Source: Pseudorhodobacter turbinis
GTDB lineage: Bacteria > Pseudomonadota > Alphaproteobacteria > Rhodobacterales > Rhodobacteraceae
Reading direction: 5' to 3'
Assembly: GCF_005234135.1 (NCBI RefSeq)
Contig: NZ_CP039964.1
Span: forward strand, 992,001-1,056,000
DNA length: 64,000 nucleotides
The notes under the pieces are model-generated. The model had not been told where the DNA came from and made no database searches. It saw only the letters and a list, made by a program, of their open reading frames with translations. Below are positions 18,475-27,315 of this stretch, in pieces (within the stretch, counting starts at the first letter, position 1; every line of letters starts with the position of its first letter). The position numbers and the translations under genes were made by a program.

Positions 18475-18492
18475 GTAATGTTATATAATCAC
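18475..18492. promoter_or_regulatory. Candidate Zur box between zur and znuA
   Basis: GTAATGTTATATAATCAC is an imperfect 18-bp palindrome (12 of 18 positions symmetric) close to the AT-rich Zur operators of alphaproteobacteria. It overlaps a TATAAT element (18484-18489) suited to serve as the -10 of znuA. One site could repress both divergent transcripts. It also shows why znuA does not start at the ATG at 18478, which lies inside the operator. Confidence 0.65.
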
Positions 18493-18504
18493 ACGAGATC
18501 CATT

Positions 18505-19464
18505 ATGTCCAGATCACTCCTGCCCGTTTCGCTCGCCTTTGCCCTGATCGGCAGCACCGCCCTTGCCCAAGCACCGCGCGTCGCCACAGATATTGCACCC
18601 ATCCATTCGCTGGTCGCCCGCGTGATGGACGGTGTAGGGACCCCCGACCTGATTGTTCAACCCGGCGCCAGCCCGCATGAATATGCATTGCGTCCCTCCG
18701 AAGCAAGCGCACTGCAAGAAGCTGATCTGGTCTTTTGGGTCGGTGCGGGCCTATCCCCTTGGCTGGAAACTGCCATGACCACATTGGCCGTTGATGCCTC
18801 GGTGACCGAGCTTTCGGAAACCAACGGAACCACCATTTTAGAGGCCCGGGTCGGCGCACTGTTCGAAAAGCACGCACATGGCGCAGAAACACATGACGAT
18901 GCCGAGCATCACGATCACGATGATCACGGGGGGCATGACGATCATGACCATGGCAAACAGGATTCCCACGCATGGCTTTCGCCACAAAACGCGTCTAACT
19001 GGCTTAACGTGATCGCGGCACAGCTTTCCGCCGCCGATCCAGACAATGCCGGCACCTATTTTGCCAATGCCGCCGCAGGGCGCACAGAGCTTGCCACCCT
19101 GACCTCTGATGTCAATGCCATGCTTGAACCCGTCCGCAGTGGCCGATTCATCGTCTTCCATGATGCCTATCAGTATTTTGAGAACGACTTCAATTTCCCT
19201 GCATCAGGCGCCATCTCTGTCAGCGATGCCTCGGACCCCAGCCCCTCCCGCATCGCAGAAATCCGCGAGCGGATTACCACGGAAGGCATCGACTGTGTCC
19301 TCGCCGAGCCGCAATTTAATCCCGGCTTGGTTGCGACGGTTCTGGAAGGGTCAGATGCAAAAACAGCGGTGATCGACCCCTTGGGTTCTGATCTGGAGAT
19401 CGGGCCTGCGCTTTATCCTCAAATGATCCGCAACCTCGCATCAAACCTTGCAGGCTGCCTGTAA
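18505..19464 (+). CDS. znuA: Zinc-binding periplasmic protein ZnuA
   Basis: 319 aa solute-binding protein that delivers zinc to ZnuBC. I prefer ATG 18505 (MSRSLLPVSLAFALIG...) over 18478, which lies in the operator. Signal peptide about residues 1-22, ending ALAQA. Metal ligand His in IHSLVARVMDG and PGASPHEYALRPSEA, a histidine/aspartate-rich loop of about 35 residues (HDHDDHGGHDDHDHG within it), then SHAWLSPQNA. Such a loop is typical of high-affinity ZnuA. Likely Zur-repressed. Confidence 0.93.
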   Translation: MSRSLLPVSLAFALIGSTALAQAPRVATDIAPIHSLVARVMDGVGTPDLIVQPGASPHEYALRPSEASALQEADLVFWVGAGLSPWLETAMTTLAVDASVTELSETNGTTILEARVGALFEKHAHGAETHDDAEHHDHDDHGGHDDHDHGKQDSHAWLSPQNASNWLNVIAAQLSAADPDNAGTYFANAAAGRTELATLTSDVNAMLEPVRSGRFIVFHDAYQYFENDFNFPASGAISVSDASDPSPSRIAEIRERITTEGIDCVLAEPQFNPGLVATVLEGSDAKTAVIDPLGSDLEIGPALYPQMIRNLASNLAGCL

Positions 19465-19470
19465 TCCGCA

Positions 19471-19507
19471 TTCCCCCGCCAATTTGCCAAATGATTTTGG
19501 CGGGGAA
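19471..19507 (+). terminator. Hairpin after znuA
   Basis: TTCCCCCGCCAA (19471-19482) pairs with TTGGCGGGGAA (19497-19507) over 11 bp with one bulged C and a 14-base loop. It lies 7 bases after the znuA stop. No U tract follows, so terminator activity is likely but not certain. Confidence 0.5.
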
Positions 19508-19573
19508 ACTCCCAATATTCCCAGCGTTTCACAAGCAAACTCTCCCTCGGTCACAACAGCTTGACCGACGACG

Positions 19574-19594
19574 GCAAAGCGTGGCACGCTTTGC
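19574..19594. repeat. Perfect inverted repeat upstream of the glycerophosphodiesterase gene
   Basis: Arms GCAAAGCGTG and CACGCTTTGC are exact reverse complements around a single central G, giving a 21-bp symmetric site. The one-base centre favours a dimeric-protein operator over an RNA hairpin, although an 8-bp hairpin could also form. It lies 169 bases upstream of the next start codon. Confidence 0.5.
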
Positions 19595-19662
19595 GTAAAG
19601 TCTCTTATCGCATGTCATCGCCATGCCAGTTGTCCGATCAAACCCCTCACATAATTACCAAA

Positions 19663-19681
19663 CTGTCACAAAGCCGTTGCC
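19663..19681 (+). promoter_or_regulatory. Weak candidate Pho box
   Basis: CTGTCACAAAGCCGTTGCC resembles the PhoB-binding consensus, two CTGTCAT-like heptamers four bases apart; by eye about 13 of 19 positions agree, with the second heptamer poor. It lies about 80 bases upstream of a glycerophosphodiesterase, a type of gene often under phosphate control. Low confidence. Confidence 0.25.
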
Positions 19682-19762
19682 TCATTGTTACCTTCGTTGC
19701 CTAAATTAACCGTGATCCACCCGATATTGCGGGTTGTGACGTAAACCGAAGGAAACCCACCG

Positions 19763-20830
19763 ATGAAACCAAAGATGAAGCTGGCCGTTGCGGCTGTCAT
19801 GGCAACAACATTTTCGGCCCCGATGCTAGAGGCTGCTACCGCGTATAACACCCTAACCGGTGAGGCCCCTGTCGTCGTTGCCCACCGTGGTGCCAGCGGC
19901 TATTTGCCCGAGGAAACCCTTGGCGGCTACGAGCTGGCCATGAAAATGGGCGCTGACTACATTGAGCCAGACGTCCAGATGACCGCTGACGGTCAGTTGG
20001 TTGCAATGCACGACAGCACCCTGACCCGCACGACCAATGTCGCGGATCTGTTCGCCGCGCGCGACGGCAGCTACAAGGTTTCCGACTTCACTTTGGAAGA
20101 AATCAAGTCCCTGACCGTAAAGCCGACCGGCGCGCTGTCTGCCCCCGATTCCACCTATGCAGGGTTCACCCCAAGCATGGCAGACCCCTATAAGGTGCCA
20201 ACATTGAGCGAAGTGCTTGATCTGCTGACCGAATACAATACGGCAAACGGCACCGAAATCGGCATCTACCCTGAATCCAAAACACCCTACAACTCGCCGC
20301 AAAACCAGGCCATCGTCGCGACCCTGAAAGATAAAGGCTATGACGAGCCGTCCGACAAGGTCATCTTGCAGTCCTTCGTCCGCGAATCCATCATCGAGAT
20401 GGGCGAAGCCCTGATCGATCAAGGTGTCAGCGCAAGCCTCGCACAGCTTGGCGGTGTGCGCCTTGTTGACGGCGTTTACGGTGTAAGCGGTTCAGACGGG
20501 TTCTTTAGCTTGGCTGAAATTGCCGATATCGCCGATGGCGTGGGTGTCAGCGCAGGCGGCATCACCGAAGAGTTCATCACCTCCGCCCATGATCTGGGCT
20601 TGATTGTGCACGCCTATACCTTCCGCCCGCTTAGCGAGGAAGCAGCCTTTGCGATGATCCAGCCGATGCTCGACTGGGGTCTTGATGGCTTCTTTACCGA
20701 TTACACCGATTTCAGCCGCACGGTCGTGGATGCAAATGCCCCGTCTGCTGTGCCGCTGCCAGCAGGTTTGCCGCTGCTGTTTGCCGGTTTGGGTGGTCTG
20801 GCCATGCTGCGTCGCCGCAAAGCGGCCTGA
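19763..20830 (+). CDS. Secreted glycerophosphodiester phosphodiesterase with VPLPA C-terminal sorting signal
   Basis: 355 aa. It hydrolyses glycerophosphodiesters to glycerol-3-phosphate and an alcohol. Signal peptide about residues 1-27. GDPD motifs: VAHRGASGYLPEET with H41-R42, the metal ligand region ADYIEPDVQ (E68, D70) and the second His in MHDSTLTRTT (H83). The last 26 residues form a PEP-CTERM-like tail: VPLPA at 330-334, a hydrophobic helix, then the basic cluster RRRK. This tail marks proteins processed by an exosortase in many Rhodobacterales. No exosortase is in the window. GAAGG lies before the start. Confidence 0.9.
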   Translation: MKPKMKLAVAAVMATTFSAPMLEAATAYNTLTGEAPVVVAHRGASGYLPEETLGGYELAMKMGADYIEPDVQMTADGQLVAMHDSTLTRTTNVADLFAARDGSYKVSDFTLEEIKSLTVKPTGALSAPDSTYAGFTPSMADPYKVPTLSEVLDLLTEYNTANGTEIGIYPESKTPYNSPQNQAIVATLKDKGYDEPSDKVILQSFVRESIIEMGEALIDQGVSASLAQLGGVRLVDGVYGVSGSDGFFSLAEIADIADGVGVSAGGITEEFITSAHDLGLIVHAYTFRPLSEEAAFAMIQPMLDWGLDGFFTDYTDFSRTVVDANAPSAVPLPAGLPLLFAGLGGLAMLRRRKAA

Positions 20831-20847
20831 TCCTTGGCGCCAAAAAC

Positions 20848-20880
20848 AAACGGGGGCAACCAAGCGTTGCCCCCGTTTTC
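20848..20880. terminator. Bidirectional terminator after the phosphodiesterase gene
   Basis: AAACGGGGGCAAC (20848-20860) and GTTGCCCCCGTTT (20866-20878) form a perfect 13-bp stem with loop caagc, followed by T residues. The minus strand also reads into a T-rich run, so it can serve nadE as well. Confidence 0.88.
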
Positions 20881-20905
20881 TATTGCGCCCTGCCCTGCGT
20901 GCCGA

Positions 20906-22564
20906 TCAGCTTCGGTCGCGCCAGCGGTTCACGATCGGATAACGCCGATCAAGCCAGAAGGCGCGGCGGGTCAGGCGGGTGCCGGGGGCGGATTGGAAGC
21001 GCTTATACTCTGACAGATAGACCAGACCCTCGACCTTCTCGACCACCGCACGATCAAAACCGGCGGCGACCAGCTCATCAATCGAGACGTCATTATCCAC
21101 CAGCCCCTCTAGGATTGCATCCAGTACCGGATAGGGCGGCAGGCTGTCGTCGTCCCGCTGATCAGGGCGCAGTTCCGCCGAAGGGGGCTTGTCAATTATA
21201 CGCGGCGGGATCACCTCTCCGGCCTTGCCCATCATCCAGTCGCGGTGATTGGCATTGCGCCAGCGGCAGGTTTCAAACACGCGGGTCTTGTACATATCCT
21301 TGATCGGGTTATAGCCCCCCGCCATATCGCCGTAGATCGTGGAATAGCCCACGGCGACCTCGGATTTATTGCCCGTTGTCAGCAGCATCTCGCCAAATTT
21401 ATTCGACAGCGCCATCAACAAAACCCCGCGCAGGCGCGACTGGATGTTTTCCTCGGTCAGATCGGCAGGCCGCCCCTCAAACAGCGGGGCCAATGTATCG
21501 GTAATCGCATCGCGCCCCTGAGTGATCGGCACAAAGTCATAATGGCAGCCCAAGCGGGTGGCGCAGTCCTTGGCGTCCTCAAGGCTTTCGGCACTGGTGT
21601 ATTCCGAGGGCAGCATCACACAGCGCACATTCTGCGGGCCGATCGCATCGGCGGCAATCGTGGCGACGATGGCCGAATCAATCCCGCCCGACATCCCCAG
21701 AAGCACCCGCTTGAACCCCGACTTGCCCAGATAATCGCGCAAAGACAGGACCATCGCATGATAATCCGCCTCCCATGTGTCGGGTTGCTTGGCCAAGGGG
21801 CCCCGCTCGGCGCGCCAGCCCTCCGGCGTTTCCACGAAATCGACATGGGTGATCGCGGTCTCGAACGCGGGCATCTGCACCGCCAGCTTGCCACCGGGGT
21901 TCAACACGAAAGACGCGCCGTCAAACACCTGATCATCCTGCCCGCCCACCATATTCAGATAGACCAGCGGCAACCCCGTTTCCACGACGCGGGAAACCAT
22001 GATGTTTTGCCGCTCGGCCAGCTTTTCACGGAAATAGGGCGAGCCGTTGGGCACCAGCAAAATCTCGGCACCGGTCTCGGCATGGGTTTCCGCGACATCG
22101 TGGAACCAGGCATCTTCGCAAATCGGGCTGCCGATACGCAAAGGGCCAACGACATAGGGCCCGCTGACCTCGGCCGAGGAATACAGGCGTTTTTCGTCGA
22201 AAACACTGACATTGGGCAGGTGATGCTTTAGCACCCGCGTCGCGATTTTGCCGCCCTGCAAGATGAAATAAGCGTTGTAAAGCCGCCCCGCCTGAAACCA
22301 CGGCCCCCCGATGCCCAGCGCCGGACCGTCGGCCACATCGTGGGCCAAAGCCTCAATCGCGTTATTTGCATCCTCGATAAAACGGGGGCGCTGCACAAGG
22401 TCCTGCACCTGATAGCCGGTGATGAACATTTCCGGCAGGGCGACCATATCGGCACCGGCAGCCTTGCCTGCGGCCCACGCTTCGCGGGCGGCACCGGCAT
22501 TGGCGGCGATCGCACCGACGGTCGGGTTCAGCTGTGCCAAAGTCAGGCGAAAGCGGTTGGCCAT
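20906..22564 (-). CDS. nadE: Glutamine-hydrolysing NAD(+) synthase
   Basis: 552 aa two-domain enzyme for the last step of NAD synthesis. Residues 1 to ~250 are a nitrilase-type glutaminase (LALPEM-like glutamate in VALPEMFITGYQ, nucleophile Cys in GSPICEDAWF). The rest is the synthetase with the P-loop LLGMSGGIDSAIVATI and TGNKSEVAVGYSTIYGDMAG. I chose ATG 22564 (MANRFRLTLAQLNP), with AAGGA about nine bases upstream, over a frame starting at 22711. Divergent from the MORN protein gene. Confidence 0.94.
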   Translation of the reverse strand: MANRFRLTLAQLNPTVGAIAANAGAAREAWAAGKAAGADMVALPEMFITGYQVQDLVQRPRFIEDANNAIEALAHDVADGPALGIGGPWFQAGRLYNAYFILQGGKIATRVLKHHLPNVSVFDEKRLYSSAEVSGPYVVGPLRIGSPICEDAWFHDVAETHAETGAEILLVPNGSPYFREKLAERQNIMVSRVVETGLPLVYLNMVGGQDDQVFDGASFVLNPGGKLAVQMPAFETAITHVDFVETPEGWRAERGPLAKQPDTWEADYHAMVLSLRDYLGKSGFKRVLLGMSGGIDSAIVATIAADAIGPQNVRCVMLPSEYTSAESLEDAKDCATRLGCHYDFVPITQGRDAITDTLAPLFEGRPADLTEENIQSRLRGVLLMALSNKFGEMLLTTGNKSEVAVGYSTIYGDMAGGYNPIKDMYKTRVFETCRWRNANHRDWMMGKAGEVIPPRIIDKPPSAELRPDQRDDDSLPPYPVLDAILEGLVDNDVSIDELVAAGFDRAVVEKVEGLVYLSEYKRFQSAPGTRLTRRAFWLDRRYPIVNRWRDRS

Positions 22565-22720
22565 ATGCGGCATCCTTTCCTTGTTCGTGCCCAGCATTAG
22601 CAGACTGGCGCGCAAGGGAAAGGCCTGTGCGTTTTGCAAACTTGTCATGGCAGGTATCGGCGGGTAGGATTTGCAAAAAGCGGCGGGCTGTTCAGGCCAG
22701 CGCAGCGACAAAGGATTATG

Positions 22721-24172
22721 ATGTTGAGCAAAGCAGTTTCGGGATGGGCCAAGGCCGCAACACTAACCGCAGGCCTGCTGGCATGCCCCGCTTGGGCGCA
22801 GGATGGCGTGATTGCCAAACAATATGACGATGGCTCACTCTATGAAGGGACGTTCAAGGACGGTCGCCAGCATGGCACCGGCACCTACACCCTGCCCAAC
22901 GGCTATACCTACACCGGAAACTGGGAAAACGGCGAGATCAGGGGCGAAGGCGTTGCACGCTTTCCCAATGGCTCGGTCTATGAGGGCAGCTTTTGGGCCG
23001 GCAAACCCGAAGGGCGCGGCAAGATCACCTATCCCGATGGCGGCACCTATGAAGGCGAATGGCTGGCAGGCAAGATGTCGGGCGAAGGCGTTGCCACCTA
23101 TGCCGACGGATCCGTCTATACCGGACATTTTGTCAATGCGGTCCATGACGGCAAAGGCGTGCTGGAGGACCCGGAGGGCTACCGCTATGACGGCGATTGG
23201 GTGAAGGGCGAAAAGCAGGGCCGCGCCAAGATCACCTATCCCGATGGCACTGTCTATGAGGGCGAGCTGGTCATGGGCCAGCGCGAGGGCGTGGGCACGC
23301 TGACCATGCCCGACGGTCTGATCTATGAGGGCGAATGGTCCGGTGGGCAGATCAATGGCACCGGCAAGCTGACGCAACCCAATGGCGACATCTATGAAGG
23401 CGACCTCAGCGACGGCCAGCGCCTTGGCAAGGGCCGCGTGACCTATGCCAATAATGATACCTATGAGGGCGCGTTTCTGGCCGACATGCGCCACGGCAAG
23501 GGCATCTTTCACGGCCCCGACAATTACGTCTATGAGGGCGAATGGGTTGAGGGCCGGATCGAGGGGAGCGGCACCGTCACCTATCCAAACGGCTCGACCT
23601 ATACCGGCACCTTCAAGGATGACAAACCCGAGGGCGTGGGCAAGATCACCTATGCCGATGGTGCCACCTATAACGGCGCATGGGTTGGCGGCGTGATTGA
23701 GGGCAATGGCCGCGCGACCTATGCCAATGGCCAAATCTATGAGGGCGCCTTTGTAAAGGGGCAGCATCACGGCAAAGGCGTGGTCACCTATCCCAGCGGC
23801 TACCGCTATGAGGGCGATTGGGTGATGGGCCAGCGCGAGGGCGAAGGCGTCGCCACCTATGCAGATGGCTCCACCTATACTGGCAGTTTCGTTGCAGGTG
23901 AACGGCATGGCAAAGGTACGGTGGAAATGGCCGACGGCTTTACCTACGCCGGGGATTGGAATGCCGGTGAAATCGAAGGCCAAGGCATCGCCACCTATGC
24001 CAGCGGTGATGTCTATGAGGGCGCCTTTGTCGATGGCACGCGCCAAGGCCAGGGGGTCTTGCGCTATGCCAATGGTGAAGAGGTTGCAGGCGAATGGACC
24101 AATGGCATCCTGACCGCCCCCGCAGTGGCAGAACCCGAAGGCGAGGCGGCTGAAGGGGCGGCCGCGAACTAA
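22721..24172 (+). CDS. Secreted protein of 18 MORN repeats
   Basis: 483 aa. ATG 22721 has AGGA five bases before it; another ATG at 22718 is adjacent. A signal peptide covers about residues 1-27 (hydrophobic AATLTAGLLACPAWA, cleavage before QDG). From residue 38 the protein is built of 18 consecutive 23-residue MORN units of the form GxxYEGxWxxGxxxGxGxxTYxD plus a half unit, ending in an acidic alanine-rich tail (AEPEGEAAEGAAAN). MORN repeats form elongated beta-hairpin arrays that bind lipids or proteins. The signal peptide places it in the periplasm or outside. The DNA is a 69-bp tandem array (about 22832-24073). Function unknown. Confidence 0.88.
   Translation: MLSKAVSGWAKAATLTAGLLACPAWAQDGVIAKQYDDGSLYEGTFKDGRQHGTGTYTLPNGYTYTGNWENGEIRGEGVARFPNGSVYEGSFWAGKPEGRGKITYPDGGTYEGEWLAGKMSGEGVATYADGSVYTGHFVNAVHDGKGVLEDPEGYRYDGDWVKGEKQGRAKITYPDGTVYEGELVMGQREGVGTLTMPDGLIYEGEWSGGQINGTGKLTQPNGDIYEGDLSDGQRLGKGRVTYANNDTYEGAFLADMRHGKGIFHGPDNYVYEGEWVEGRIEGSGTVTYPNGSTYTGTFKDDKPEGVGKITYADGATYNGAWVGGVIEGNGRATYANGQIYEGAFVKGQHHGKGVVTYPSGYRYEGDWVMGQREGEGVATYADGSTYTGSFVAGERHGKGTVEMADGFTYAGDWNAGEIEGQGIATYASGDVYEGAFVDGTRQGQGVLRYANGEEVAGEWTNGILTAPAVAEPEGEAAEGAAAN
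22832..24073 (+). repeat. 69-bp tandem coding repeat array (18 units)
   Basis: The MORN units are each 69 bases long with no length variation. Units differ in sequence, but blocks such as acctatgccgatgg and tatgagggcga recur throughout. Such an array can change copy number by recombination. It is in-frame coding sequence, not a CRISPR. Confidence 0.85.
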
Positions 24173-24221
24173 GCGCGCTTGGGTCCGGCATTTTTAGGGT
24201 TTTCATTCGGAAAAGCTTGGC

Positions 24222-24227
24222 TATAGT
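24222..24227 (+). promoter_or_regulatory. Candidate -10 element giving a leaderless leader transcript
   Basis: TATAGT matches the -10 consensus at 5 of 6 positions, with TTTTCA 16 bases upstream as a fair -35. Transcription would begin about seven bases downstream, at or next to the ATG of the leader peptide at 24234. No Shine-Dalgarno precedes that ATG, which fits a leaderless message. Confidence 0.4.
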
Positions 24228-24233
24228 CACCCT

Positions 24234-24320
24234 ATGGCAATGGGACCCATCATATCACATGACACCGCAGCGCGCCGCGCTGCCCTTCCCCATGCGCTGC
24301 TTCTCCTTAGCCTCTGCTGA
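24234..24320 (+). CDS. leuL: Leucine-rich leader peptide (leuL) of the leuA attenuator
   Basis: A 28-residue ORF ending LPHALLLLSLC before TGA at 24318-24320. Six of its last 11 residues are leucine, encoded by ctt, ctg, ctt, ctc, ctt and ctc. It lies 79 bases upstream of leuA. A leader rich in codons for the pathway's own product is the hallmark of ribosome-mediated attenuation: scarce charged leucine tRNA stalls the ribosome and changes the RNA fold. Competing stems are present downstream. No Shine-Dalgarno is visible. Too short for ordinary gene calling, but the composition and position make it convincing. Confidence 0.75.
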   Translation: MAMGPIISHDTAARRAALPHALLLLSLC

Positions 24321-24375
24321 GCGTGCCCTCGGGTGCGACCGCTCAGTTGGAACAGCACCCGAACACCTAGGCTAA
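24307..24375 (+). promoter_or_regulatory. Competing RNA stems between leuL and leuA
   Basis: Three 7-bp perfect pairings are visible. Stem A: CTGAGCG (24317-24323) with CGCTCAG (24340-24346). Stem B: CGGGTGC (24330-24336) with GCACCCG (24355-24361). Stem C: TTAGCCT (24307-24313), which is part of the Leu codons, with AGGCTAA (24369-24375). A and B interlock and cannot form together in a simple fold. A ribosome on the Leu codons or the stop codon would mask C or A. No U tract follows B or C, so control may act by Rho or by leuA translation rather than by an intrinsic terminator. Confidence 0.6.
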
Positions 24376-24399
24376 CGGAACAAATTTGAGAGATTTCTG

Positions 24400-25977
24400 A
24401 TGAACGATACAAGCTCGCAACCCCGCGTATTGATTTTTGACACCACATTGCGCGATGGCGAACAAAGCCCCGGCGCAACCATGACCCATGACGAAAAGCT
24501 GGAGATTGCGGCGGCGCTGGATGAAATGGGCGTCGATATTATCGAAGCAGGCTTTCCCATCGCCTCCGAGGGGGATTTCGCCGCAGTATCCGAGATTGCC
24601 AAACTGGCGCAAACCTCGCAGATTTGCGGGCTGGCACGCGCCAACTACAAGGATATCGACCGCTGCTGGGAGGCGGTAAAACATGCGCGCGCACCGCGTA
24701 TCCACACGTTCATCGGCACCTCGCCCTTGCACCGCGCCATCCCCAACCTGACCATGGATGAGATGGCCGAGCGAATTTTCGAGACCGTCAGCCACGCCCG
24801 CAACCTGTGCGACAACGTGCAATGGTCGCCAATGGATGCCACCCGCACCGAGCATGATTATCTGTGCCGCGTGGTGGAAATCGCGATCAAGGCTGGGGCG
24901 ACCACGATCAACATCCCCGATACCGTGGGCTATACCGCGCCGCGCGAAAGTGCTGATCTGATCCGCATGCTCTTGGAACGGGTGCCGGGCGCTGCGAATG
25001 TGATTTTCGCAACCCATTGCCACAATGACCTTGGCATGGCGACCGCCAACTCCTTGGCTGCGGTTGAGGCGGGCGCGCGTCAGGTGGAATGCACCATCAA
25101 CGGGCTGGGCGAACGTGCCGGCAATACCGCGCTGGAAGAGGTCGTGATGGCGCTGAAAGTGCGCAACGACATCATGCCTTACCAGACCGCGATCGACACC
25201 ACCAAGATCATGGCAATCAGCCGCCGCGTCGCCACTGTTTCCGGCTTTGCCGTGCAGTTCAACAAGGCCATCGTTGGCAAAAACGCCTTTGCCCACGAGT
25301 CCGGTATCCACCAGGATGGCATGCTGAAAAACCGCGAGACATTCGAGGTGATGCGCCCCGAGGATGTGGGCCTGTCGGGCACCTCGCTGCCTTTGGGAAA
25401 GCATTCGGGGCGGGCGGCCTTGCGGGCCAAGCTGAATGATCTTGGTTTTGATATGGCCGACAACCAGTTGAAGGATACCTTCGTCCGGTTCAAGGCGCTG
25501 GCAGACCGCAAGAAGGAAGTCTTTGACGATGACCTGATCGCATTGGTCCAAGACAGCGCCGCCACAGCCGCCAATGAAAGCCTTCAGGTCAAACGCCTGC
25601 GCGTGGTTTGCGGCACCGATGGCCCGCAAGAGGCAGAACTGACGCTGACAATTGACGGCAAGGATCACAGCATCGATGCCACCGGCGACGGCCCCGTGGA
25701 TGCGGCCTTCAACGCGGTCAAGATGCTCTATCCGCATAAGGCGCGCTTGCAGCTTTATCAGGTGCAGGCCGTGACCGAAGGCACCGACGCGCAGGCCACA
25801 GTCTTTGTCCGGCTGGAAGAAGATGGCATGATCGCAACCGGTCAATCGGCCGATACCGATACGATTGTTGCCTCGGTACGGGCCTATGTGACCGCCCTGA
25901 ACCGCCTGATCTTGCGGCGTGAAAAGACTGACATGGGCTATGACACCAAGGGTGTCAGCTACAAGGATCAGTCCTGA
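24400..25977 (+). CDS. leuA: 2-isopropylmalate synthase
   Basis: 525 aa first committed enzyme of leucine synthesis: acetyl-CoA plus 2-oxoisovalerate gives 2-isopropylmalate. Metal and substrate motifs: FDTTLRDGEQSPGATMT near the N terminus, ATHCHNDLGMATANSL, and GERAGNTALEEVVMAL. The C-terminal ~150 residues form the LeuA allosteric domain, where leucine feeds back. GAGAG lies about nine bases before ATG. Likely controlled by the leucine leader upstream. Followed by a hairpin at 26021. Confidence 0.95.
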   Translation: MNDTSSQPRVLIFDTTLRDGEQSPGATMTHDEKLEIAAALDEMGVDIIEAGFPIASEGDFAAVSEIAKLAQTSQICGLARANYKDIDRCWEAVKHARAPRIHTFIGTSPLHRAIPNLTMDEMAERIFETVSHARNLCDNVQWSPMDATRTEHDYLCRVVEIAIKAGATTINIPDTVGYTAPRESADLIRMLLERVPGAANVIFATHCHNDLGMATANSLAAVEAGARQVECTINGLGERAGNTALEEVVMALKVRNDIMPYQTAIDTTKIMAISRRVATVSGFAVQFNKAIVGKNAFAHESGIHQDGMLKNRETFEVMRPEDVGLSGTSLPLGKHSGRAALRAKLNDLGFDMADNQLKDTFVRFKALADRKKEVFDDDLIALVQDSAATAANESLQVKRLRVVCGTDGPQEAELTLTIDGKDHSIDATGDGPVDAAFNAVKMLYPHKARLQLYQVQAVTEGTDAQATVFVRLEEDGMIATGQSADTDTIVASVRAYVTALNRLILRREKTDMGYDTKGVSYKDQS

Positions 25978-26020
25978 TTCCAGATTTTTTGCCGGGGTGA
26001 AAACTTAGCATAAATCGAAT

Positions 26021-26046
26021 ATCGGCGGCGCATTCGTGCCGCCGAT
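26021..26046 (+). terminator. Hairpin after leuA
   Basis: ATCGGCGGC (26021-26029) pairs with GCCGCCGAT (26038-26046) over 9 bp with an 8-base loop. Only a short TT follows. Position 44 bases after the leuA stop suggests a terminator before the mre operon. Confidence 0.5.
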
Positions 26047-26174
26047 TTGCCCAAAATCTTCAATAATCGAACCTATCCACAGGATCATCCCCAGCCCGCA
26101 GCGACCCGGACTGGCAGGAAGACGCCCATTGCGTAAAGCATAGCCCTTTCCCTTATCCGCCCCCCTCCCTATAA

Positions 26175-27272
<1,098 letters not shown>

Positions 27273-27315
27273 TCTTCGGGCCAAGGCGCGGCCCGCCCTT
27301 TGAGACGAGGCTTTG

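Noticed and set aside
22835..24046. 403-residue minus-strand frame opposite the MORN gene
   Set aside because: It mirrors the 69-bp periodicity of the MORN units (repeated GALIDxxxGIG blocks), an artefact of repeats lacking stops on the opposite strand.
22832..24073. Possible CRISPR or satellite array
   Set aside because: Units are contiguous, 69 bp, diverged and in frame; no spacers and no cas genes.
24367..25845. 492-residue minus-strand frame opposite leuA
   Set aside because: Fully antisense to a clear leuA with no family resemblance; a GC-rich codon bias effect.
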